Positions 13,964 through 19,429 of a stretch of 19,429 bases of DNA are shown here, piece by piece (within the stretch, counting starts at the first letter, position 1; each line of letters starts with the position of its first letter). This DNA is from Deltaproteobacteria bacterium (GTDB lineage: Bacteria > Desulfobacterota > Desulfobaccia > Desulfobaccales > 0-14-0-80-60-11), in NCBI GenBank assembly GCA_021817645.1, contig JAKAGH010000014.1, positions 1 through 19,429 of the forward strand. The letters are read 5' to 3'. The notes below the pieces were generated by a model. The model made no database searches, had not been told where the DNA came from, and was given only the letters and a program-made list of their open reading frames with translations. A program made the position numbers and the translations under genes.

Positions 13964-16567
13964 TCAACCCTTCTGGATGGTTACCCTAACCAGGTTGGAG
14001 TTGAGGGTCAGGAGATGGACCGGGGGCGAGTCGAAATGTTCCGGCAGGAACACCACTCCCGGGGGCATCTCCGGGGCCAGGGCTACGGGGGCGCTGATCT
14101 CTCCCTGGGAGGAGGTGATCTTGGCCGTATCCCCGTCGGCCAGGCCTAGATTTTTGGCGTCATCCGGGTTTAACAGCATTTCCGCGCGGGGAGATACTTT
14201 CAAGGTCCCCTCGGGGGCATGGGTGGTAAAAGACCCGGAATGGTTCAGGGCCTTGCCGACAATCAAAGTGAAGGGCCGGCGGCCCGGCAGGCTCAGGTCC
14301 ACCTCAAAGGGGACAAACGTGCCGGTGACCGCGCCCGGCATTTGCGGATAACTGGCTTTGGGGCTGAGACCGGCCCACAGGGGCAGGGCCTGGGCCAGTT
14401 CCCGGAAGATGGCCTTGGGTTGGCTGGCGCCCAGCTTATAGCCCATTTTCCCGCCCAACTGGCTGATGATCTGCCAATCAGGCCGCACGCCGTTGGTGGG
14501 CAGGGCCTGGGCCAGGAGGCCCAGGGTGCCGTCGCTGCTGATGAAGGTCCCTTCCTGCTCCGCGTGCACCGACACCGGCAGGACCACCTGGGCCAGTTTG
14601 GCGGTGTCGTTGAGGAACGCATCCTGAACCACCAGGAAAGGCACCTTTTTCAGGAGTTTTTCCACCCGGCTGCGGTGGGGCACGGCCCGGAGGAGGTCGC
14701 CCCCCAGCATATATATTGCCTGGGGCGCGGCCGGGTCTCCTGCCTCCAGCTTATCCAACATCTCCGCCAGGTTAACGCCCCGGGAGGCCTCATCCAGGTG
14801 GCTATAACCGGGGAGGTGCTCGGCGATGACTCCTGCTTCGCAGACGCCCCGGGTGTTGTTCTTCTCGGCCACCGGGTAAACCGCACTCCCGGGAGTGCCG
14901 GGACGGCCGATGAGCAGGAAGAGGTCGGCCAGAGCCAGGGCGTTTTGCTCACCCTTGTCCTGGGCCAGAAGTTCGGTGCCGCAGATGATGGCCGGCGCCT
15001 GGGCCTGGGCCAGCAGGGCCGCAGTTTCCTTGATCAGGGCTTCCTCCACCCCGGTCTTAGAAGCTACTTCCTTCAGGCTCACTTTCTTGAAGCTTTCTTT
15101 AAACTCATCCAGGCCGGTGGCTTTTATCGCTGGCTGCCAATCGGCATTAGCGGCAAAAAAGGCCTTGAAGATCCCGGAGAGCAAAATTCGCTCTGTGCCC
15201 GGTTTGTAACGCAGGCTTAAATGCGCATAACGGTCGAACTTGGTGCGCCGGGGGTTGGCCAGCACCAGGCGGAAGTTCTCCTGATCCAGCGCCCGCAGCA
15301 GCTTCCAACCCAGGGGCGGCATTTCCGGGGTCACGTCTGCGCCCAGCACCAGGGCCAGATCCGCTTTCGGCAGGTCGTTAAAATGTCCTAAAACAAAGGG
15401 GAAACCTTTGCCTTGGGCGCCTTCGCCGGGAACCAGAGGCGACTGGTAGGCTTGGGGCAGGGCCGTGGCGGCCCCCACTCCCTCGACCTGGGGTTCGCCA
15501 AAGACCGCGGCCAGGCCCCGCAAGGCCCGGATATAGGTAAAACGGCCGGGGTTATCCACCTGATTGGAGCCCAAGTGCTGGCGGAAGAATTTCTGGAAAA
15601 GGTAATTGGCTTCGTTGGTAGCTCGGGCGGAACCCACGCCGTAGACGGCGTTGGCGCCGGCTTCGCTCTCGGCGATTTCCTTAAACTTGCCGGCCACCAG
15701 GTCCAGGGCCTCGTCCCAGGAGGCTTCCCGGAACTCGCCGTTTTCCTTGATTAAAGGAGTCTTAACGCGGTCAGGAGCTTCCACCACCGGGAATCCGAAA
15801 CGGCCCCGGGAGCAGAGCAGCACGGATTTTTGGTTACGCACCCTCAGGATACGGTCGTTCTTGGTGTGCAATTCGTAGACGCAGCCGCCGCCGCAGAAGG
15901 GGCAGGCGGTTTCCGTCTTCTCCACTTCCCAGGCCCGGGCCCGGTACTTCCAGAGCTTGTTGATCAGCGCCCCTACAGGGCAAACATCGATGCAGGAGCC
16001 GCAGAATTCGCAATCCAGAGGCAACGCGCCGGAGCCCAACTCGGTGAAATAGGCCCGCTGCATGAAGTTGATGGCCATGGCCCCCACATGATCCCGGCAG
16101 ACGTGGATGCAGCGGCCGCAGGTGACGCAACGGTCCGGATGCCGTTCCACGAACAGGGACTCGTAGTCGTGGTTGGGGGCCAGTTTTATGGCCGTCAGGT
16201 CTATGTTTTCCACGGCCAGGGTATGGGTCAGATCCTGGAGCTCGCATTCCCCGCCCTTATCACAGATAGGGCATTCCAGCGCGTGGTTGATGAGCACCAG
16301 CTTCATCAATTCGTCGCGGATCTGCAGCAGCCGGGGGGAGTTGGTGGTAACTTCCATCCCCTCGGTGACGGGGGTGGCGCAGGCCGGGATCGGACGGGGG
16401 GGGCCGGGTTTGACTTCCACCACGCAGATGCGGCAGGCGCCGATGGGCTTCAGGGCCGGGTGAAAGCAGAGCCGGGGAATGAAGATGCCGTTTGCGTCGG
16501 CCACATCCAGGATGGTTTTGCCCTTGGGCGCTTGAATGGCCCGGCCGTCGATGGTCAGATTAACCAT
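13964..16567 (-). CDS. nuoG: NADH-quinone oxidoreductase subunit G, with two ferredoxin-type clusters
   Basis: An 867-residue iron-sulfur subunit of the peripheral arm. In order: a [2Fe-2S] domain (Cys34, Cys45, Cys48, Cys63); the His-ligated cluster N5 (His95, Cys99, Cys102, Cys108); a ferredoxin-like domain with Cys147, 150, 153, 157 and Cys186, 189, 192, 196; then a molybdopterin-oxidoreductase-type domain with the N7-like set Cys222, 225, 229, 252, and a C-terminal dinucleotide-binding-like domain (about 745-867). Standard NuoG keeps only four Cys in the ferredoxin-like part (N4); eight, as here, is the formate dehydrogenase/hydrogenase layout and predicts one extra [4Fe-4S] cluster. The residue that binds Mo in formate dehydrogenases (Cys/Sec) is absent around 340 (NQVDNPGRFTY), so formate catalysis is unlikely. 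nuoE and nuoF are not upstream. The start has AGGAAAG close by. Confidence 0.93.
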   Translation of the reverse strand: MVNLTIDGRAIQAPKGKTILDVADANGIFIPRLCFHPALKPIGACRICVVEVKPGPPRPIPACATPVTEGMEVTTNSPRLLQIRDELMKLVLINHALECPICDKGGECELQDLTHTLAVENIDLTAIKLAPNHDYESLFVERHPDRCVTCGRCIHVCRDHVGAMAINFMQRAYFTELGSGALPLDCEFCGSCIDVCPVGALINKLWKYRARAWEVEKTETACPFCGGGCVYELHTKNDRILRVRNQKSVLLCSRGRFGFPVVEAPDRVKTPLIKENGEFREASWDEALDLVAGKFKEIAESEAGANAVYGVGSARATNEANYLFQKFFRQHLGSNQVDNPGRFTYIRALRGLAAVFGEPQVEGVGAATALPQAYQSPLVPGEGAQGKGFPFVLGHFNDLPKADLALVLGADVTPEMPPLGWKLLRALDQENFRLVLANPRRTKFDRYAHLSLRYKPGTERILLSGIFKAFFAANADWQPAIKATGLDEFKESFKKVSLKEVASKTGVEEALIKETAALLAQAQAPAIICGTELLAQDKGEQNALALADLFLLIGRPGTPGSAVYPVAEKNNTRGVCEAGVIAEHLPGYSHLDEASRGVNLAEMLDKLEAGDPAAPQAIYMLGGDLLRAVPHRSRVEKLLKKVPFLVVQDAFLNDTAKLAQVVLPVSVHAEQEGTFISSDGTLGLLAQALPTNGVRPDWQIISQLGGKMGYKLGASQPKAIFRELAQALPLWAGLSPKASYPQMPGAVTGTFVPFEVDLSLPGRRPFTLIVGKALNHSGSFTTHAPEGTLKVSPRAEMLLNPDDAKNLGLADGDTAKITSSQGEISAPVALAPEMPPGVVFLPEHFDSPPVHLLTLNSNLVRVTIQKG

Positions 16568-16595
16568 AATTCTTTCCTATAGTTTTAGCCATGTA

Positions 16596-16643
16596 GGGTG
16601 GGTCTGCCCCACCATCCCTTTTTTAATAGCGGGTCGCGCCCGC
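16596..16643. repeat. Two hairpins in the gap before nuoG
   Basis: GGTGGG (16597-16602) pairs with CCCACC (16608-16613), the core of a common GTAGGGTGGG repeat, and GCGGG (16629-16633) pairs with CCCGC (16639-16643). Both lie in the 98-base gap between the secreted-protein gene and nuoG. No promoter is obvious in this gap on the operon strand. Confidence 0.55.
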
Positions 16644-16665
16644 CTTGCATCCTATCTGACAGTCC

Positions 16666-17043
16666 TTAATCCAGCCGATCCAGCTTTATTACCAGAAAGA
16701 AAGGTTCGCCCGCGGTGGTCTTCTTTTCGCAGGTCAACCTGACTTTCCACCCCTGCCCTTTGAGTTTGCCGGGGGCCATGACCGCGGAAGGCTGGTCGGT
16801 ATCGAGGAGATGAAATCTGACGGCGTCAGCGGCGGTGACCCGAAAATCCATCTTGGGATTGCTATCCAGCTTGATGGACAAATATTTCTGGGAAGAGCCC
16901 ATGCCGACGGGAGAGATGACGCTCTTGACCGCGATCTCTTCGATTTTCCCTAGATAGATCAGGCCGGTGGTCTGTTCCGTTCCGGCCAGTGCCATTACGG
17001 GAAGCGCCAACAATATTAAGAAGAGAATGATTTTTTTCGTCAT
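16666..17043 (-). CDS. Small secreted protein of unknown function between nuoD and nuoG
   Basis: I do not recognise this 125-residue protein. Residues 1-20 are a clear signal peptide: MTKK, a hydrophobic run (IILFLILLALPVMALA), likely cleavage after ALA. There is no lipobox cysteine. The mature part (about 105 residues) looks beta-rich, with GLIYLGKIEEIAV near its start, GWKVRLTCEKK (98-108) and PFFLVIKLDRLD at the end, and one cysteine (105). Export to the periplasm would put it on the opposite side of the membrane from the electron-input arm of complex I. The ATG at 17043 has GGAAGG 5 bases upstream; an in-frame ATG at 17067 adds eight residues without a ribosome site. It occupies the place where nuoE and nuoF normally lie, between repeat-bearing gaps of 134 and 98 bases. 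Confidence 0.78.
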   Translation of the reverse strand: MTKKIILFLILLALPVMALAGTEQTTGLIYLGKIEEIAVKSVISPVGMGSSQKYLSIKLDSNPKMDFRVTAADAVRFHLLDTDQPSAVMAPGKLKGQGWKVRLTCEKKTTAGEPFFLVIKLDRLD

Positions 17044-17109
17044 CAGCGCCTTCCAGGCTGTAGCCATGATTACATGGGGGAAACGCCCACCCCATGATTC
17101 AATTCTTCA

Positions 17110-17181
17110 AGGTGTCGGGGGAGAAGCCCGACTTACTGCTATTTTTAGAGGTGTCAGGCGGGACGCCTGACCTGCTGCTAT
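17110..17181. repeat. Two 33-base hairpin repeat units overlapping the nuoD stop
   Basis: Unit 1 (17110-17142) and unit 2 (17149-17181) both begin AGGTGTC and end CTGCTAT, and match at 26 of 33 positions. Each folds: GTCGGG/CCCGAC in unit 1 (17114-17119 with 17127-17132) and GTCAGGCG/CGCCTGAC in unit 2 (17153-17160 with 17164-17171). One pair changes from G-C to A-T between the units, keeping the stem. Unit 2 covers the nuoD stop codon (17178-17180). Confidence 0.7.
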
Positions 17182-18377
17182 CGATCTACGTCCGCCAGAA
17201 CGATATCCATGGTGCCGATCAGGGCAATGGCGTCGGCCAGCAAGCGGCCCCGAGCCAGTTTGTCCATGGCAGAGAGATTGATGAAGGACGGTCCCCGGAT
17301 CTTCAGCCGGAAGGGCTGGGGGGTGCCGTCGCTGACAATATAAAAACCCATCTCCCCTTTGGGTGCCTCGATGCACTGGTAAACCTCACCCTGGGGCGGC
17401 ACAATGCCTTCCTGGATAATCTTGAAGTGGTTGATCAGGCCGGCGATATCGTTATAGACCGCGTCTTTGGGCGGTAGACTCACCCGGGGGTCCTTGGCCT
17501 TGATGTCCCCGGGTTCCGTATCCGCCAGCTTTTCCAGCGCCTGGCGGACGATGCGGTTGGACTGGAGCATCTCTTCCATGCGCACCAGGTACCGGTCGTA
17601 GGTGTCGCCGTTTTTCCCCAGGGGCACCACAAAATCGAACTCTTCGTAACTGGAATAGGGGTTGTCCCGGCGCAGATCCCAGTTTACCCCGGAGCCCCGG
17701 GCCATGGGTCCGGACCAGCCCCAATCCAGGACCTCCTCCGGCGTCATGACCCCCACGCCCTTGGTGCGCTCAATCCAGATGCGGTTTTTGGTCAGCAGGG
17801 CATGGTAATCCTGATGCTTTTCCGGGAAGGATTTGACGAATTCCCAGGCCGCCGGGATGAAGCCCTCGGGCAGGTCCGCGGCCAGGCCGCCGATGCGGAA
17901 GTACAGCGGAAACATGCGGGCCCCGGAGACCATCTCGCAAAGGTCCATGATCTTTTCCCGTTCCCGGAAGGCATAGAACAGAGGAGTCATGGCTCCCAGA
18001 TCATGGCCGTGGGTACCCAGCCAGAAGAGGTGGGAAGCGATGCGGGTCAGTTCCACCAGCAGCACCCGGATGTACTGGGCCCGCTTGGGCGCCTCGATGC
18101 CCAGCAGCTTTTCCATGGCCAGGCAGAACCCGAAGAGATTTGCCTCTCCGGCCAGATAGTCCAGGCGGTTCATCAGGGGCATGCACCGATGGTAAGTGCG
18201 GTATTCGCACATTTTCTCGATGCCCCGGTGCAGGTAGCCGATATCCGGGTCAGCCCGTAAGATGAGTTCGCCGTCCAGCTCCAGCAGGACCCGGAGCACC
18301 CCGTGGGTGCTGGGGTGCGACGGCCCCAGGTTGAGGAGCATGGTTTCGGTGCGTTTTAAGGTCTCAGCGCTGTTCAT
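17178..18377 (-). CDS. nuoD: NADH-quinone oxidoreductase subunit D (49-kDa, quinone-site subunit)
   Basis: A 399-residue peripheral-arm subunit related to the large subunit of NiFe hydrogenases, which forms the quinone-binding cavity with NuoB. It begins with the family signature LLNLGPSHPSTHGVLRVLLE; His21 corresponds to the quinone-site histidine and Tyr74 in MNRLDYLAGE to the quinone-binding tyrosine of solved structures. GYLHRGIEK (48-56) and the C-terminal MDIVLADVDR, the last residues of the protein, are typical. The hydrogenase Ni-binding cysteines are not kept, as expected. It is a separate gene, not fused to nuoC, starting 9 bases after nuoC with AGGA upstream. The 134 bases after its stop contain the two hairpin units. 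Confidence 0.97.
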   Translation of the reverse strand: MNSAETLKRTETMLLNLGPSHPSTHGVLRVLLELDGELILRADPDIGYLHRGIEKMCEYRTYHRCMPLMNRLDYLAGEANLFGFCLAMEKLLGIEAPKRAQYIRVLLVELTRIASHLFWLGTHGHDLGAMTPLFYAFREREKIMDLCEMVSGARMFPLYFRIGGLAADLPEGFIPAAWEFVKSFPEKHQDYHALLTKNRIWIERTKGVGVMTPEEVLDWGWSGPMARGSGVNWDLRRDNPYSSYEEFDFVVPLGKNGDTYDRYLVRMEEMLQSNRIVRQALEKLADTEPGDIKAKDPRVSLPPKDAVYNDIAGLINHFKIIQEGIVPPQGEVYQCIEAPKGEMGFYIVSDGTPQPFRLKIRGPSFINLSAMDKLARGRLLADAIALIGTMDIVLADVDR

Positions 18378-18386
18378 CAGCTATTC

Positions 18387-18842
18387 CTACTTGCCCCGTA
18401 AGGGATAATCTTTACGCTGGGGATGGCCCACCCAATCGTTGGGCATCAGGATCCGCCGCAAGTCGGGATGGCCCTTAAAGCGGATGCCCATCATATCGTA
18501 AGCCTCCCGTTCGTGCCAGTTGGCGGTGGACCACACCGGCACCACCGAATCAATGGCCGGGCTGCTGTCATCCGCCAGAAAGGCCTTCAGGGTCACCCGG
18601 TTATGGTTTCTGTGGGAATAAAGATTGTAGACCACGCCGAACCTGGGGCTCTGGGGCAGATAATCCAGGCCCGCGATCATGGAAAGATACTTAAAAGAGG
18701 TCTCCGGCGTATCCCGCAAGGTTTTGCAGATCTCCACGATCCGTCCGGGTTTGACGGTGATGGTGGTGTCTCCCCGGAATTCCGCGACTTCCACCACTTC
18801 CTCGGGAAACTTTTCCTGGAGCAGTTCCGCGGCCTTGCTCAT
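18387..18842 (-). CDS. nuoC: NADH-quinone oxidoreductase subunit C (30-kDa)
   Basis: A 151-residue peripheral-arm subunit of the Q module, without cofactors, that packs against NuoD. The family signature is clear near the C-terminus: WHEREAYDMMGIRFKGHPDL (about 108-127), then RRILMPNDW and the terminal RKDYPLRGK. It is a little shorter than many NuoC proteins and has no C-terminal extension. The start codon overlaps the nuoB stop by 4 bases (ATGA), so translation is probably coupled. It ends 9 bases before nuoD. Confidence 0.96.
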   Translation of the reverse strand: MSKAAELLQEKFPEEVVEVAEFRGDTTITVKPGRIVEICKTLRDTPETSFKYLSMIAGLDYLPQSPRFGVVYNLYSHRNHNRVTLKAFLADDSSPAIDSVVPVWSTANWHEREAYDMMGIRFKGHPDLRRILMPNDWVGHPQRKDYPLRGK

Positions 18843-19354
18843 ACGGCCTCCTGACGCAGCGCCAGCCGCTCCCGGTATTGTTTGGTCAGGAAGGGGTCTT
18901 GCAGGATCTTTTCATGGAGCTTCAGGATGCCGTAAAGCAGACCTTCCGGCCGGGGCGGGCAACCAGGGACGTAAACGTCCACCGGCAGATAGGTGTCTAT
19001 GCCCTGGACCACCGCGTAGGAATCAAAAATGCCCCCGGAGCAGGCGCAGGCGCCCATGGCGATGACCCATTTGGGCTCCGTCATCTGCTCATAGATGCGC
19101 TCGATCGCGGGCATCATCTTCTTGCAGACCGTGCCGGCGATGATGATCACGTCCGCCTGGCGGGGAGAGGCCCGGAAGGCCTCCATGCCGAAGCGGGCGA
19201 TGTCCCAGCGGTTGGCCGCGGTGCAGATCATTTCAATGGCGCAGCAGGCCAGCCCGAAGGTGGCAGGCCAGAGGCTGCTTTTCCGCCCCCAATCCACCAG
19301 CTTTTCCAGGCTGGTGGTGAGGATGTTGTATCCCAGGTGTTCTTCTATTCCCAT
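18839..19354 (-). CDS. nuoB: NADH-quinone oxidoreductase subunit B (cluster N2)
   Basis: A 171-residue subunit carrying the terminal [4Fe-4S] cluster N2, which passes electrons to quinone. The four ligands are present with standard spacing: the tandem Cys37-Cys38 in ACCAIEM, Cys103 in GACACSGG and Cys132 in VPGCPPRPEG. IIIAGTVCKKM (70-80) and GIDTYLPVDVYVPGCPPRPE are hallmarks of the family. The start overlaps the nuoA stop by 10 bases and its own stop overlaps the nuoC start by 4 bases. Together with NuoC, NuoD, NuoI and NuoH it makes the complete quinone-reducing core. Confidence 0.97.
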   Translation of the reverse strand: MGIEEHLGYNILTTSLEKLVDWGRKSSLWPATFGLACCAIEMICTAANRWDIARFGMEAFRASPRQADVIIIAGTVCKKMMPAIERIYEQMTEPKWVIAMGACACSGGIFDSYAVVQGIDTYLPVDVYVPGCPPRPEGLLYGILKLHEKILQDPFLTKQYRERLALRQEAV

Positions 19355-19429
19355 TCCAATGCTCCCTTACCCCACACGTAAGCCAGGCCCACCGCCAGGA
19401 TGACGATGAAGACGCCCATCTCCACCAGG
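19345..19429 (-). CDS. nuoA: NADH-quinone oxidoreductase subunit A, C-terminal end (cut by window edge)
   Basis: Only the last 27 residues are inside the window, in the frame ending at TAG (19345-19347). They read LVEMGVFIVILAVGLAYVWG followed by KGALEWE, which is the third membrane helix and the conserved KGALEW tail of NuoA. The stop codon lies inside the first codons of nuoB, a 10-base overlap. The start and the promoter of the whole operon lie outside the window. Confidence 0.93.
   Translation of the reverse strand, partial: LVEMGVFIVILAVGLAYVWGKGALEWE

Noticed and set aside
13964..16567. Formate dehydrogenase alpha subunit instead of NuoG
   Set aside because: The protein has the formate-dehydrogenase-like cluster layout, but the catalytic Cys/Sec region reads NQVDNPGRF with no such residue, and the gene sits between nuoD and nuoH in a complex I operon.
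16597..16621. Hairpin followed by a T-run on the plus strand, as a terminator
   Set aside because: The T-run begins five bases after a six-pair stem and there is no plus-strand gene to terminate; on the operon strand no T-run follows the stem.

Overview
The window is GC-rich bacterial chromosome and holds two blocks of genes that converge near position 6600. Gene content fits an anaerobic Gram-negative of the Desulfobacterota/Syntrophobacterota (former Deltaproteobacteria) type: a long respiratory complex I operon with a formate-dehydrogenase-flavoured NuoG, a family-4 Fe-S uracil-DNA glycosylase, an NfeD/slipin pair, and many short palindromic intergenic repeats. This placement is inference from overall character; no rRNA or other strong marker is present.

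Positions 1-6266, plus strand. In order: a glyoxalase II-like metallo-beta-lactamase hydrolase (63-686), the bifunctional coenzyme A enzyme CoaBC (845-2059), a repeat-filled gap (2060-2394), type-4 uracil-DNA glycosylase (2395-3108), a membrane NfeD-type serine protease (3095-4393) and its slipin partner (4405-5196). A second gap holds a heptamer repeat, a candidate promoter and a hairpin. Three small genes follow: a very basic protein with a Rho N-terminal-like domain (5440-5772), a solitary HicB-like protein (5782-5964) and a His/Gly/Cys-rich mini-protein with a helical tail (6027-6266).

Positions 6267-6701 hold no gene. They contain a perfect 25-bp inverted repeat, further small hairpins, a degenerate CGCAAAG-type repeat and an intrinsic terminator (about 6594-6629) that closes the minus-strand operon.

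Positions 6702-19429, minus strand, read from right to left: nuoA (3' end only), nuoB, nuoC, nuoD, a small secreted protein of unknown function, nuoG, nuoH, nuoI, nuoJ, nuoK, nuoL, nuoM and nuoN. Most junctions are tight (4-bp or 10-bp overlaps, or gaps of 3-40 bp), so this is one transcription unit whose promoter lies beyond the right edge. The gene products would form the Q module and the whole proton-pumping membrane arm of complex I plus NuoG. The NADH-oxidising pair nuoE and nuoF is absent from its usual place between nuoD and nuoG. That slot is instead taken by a signal-peptide protein flanked by the only two long gaps in the operon, both filled with palindromic repeats. NuoG carries eight cysteines arranged as two ferredoxin-type clusters rather than the usual single N4 set.

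The points most worth following are the missing NADH module together with the altered NuoG wiring, the secreted protein in the nuoD-nuoG slot, and several families of palindromic repeats, two of which show compensatory base-pair changes between copies within this window. I saw no tRNA, rRNA, CRISPR array, transposase or phage gene.
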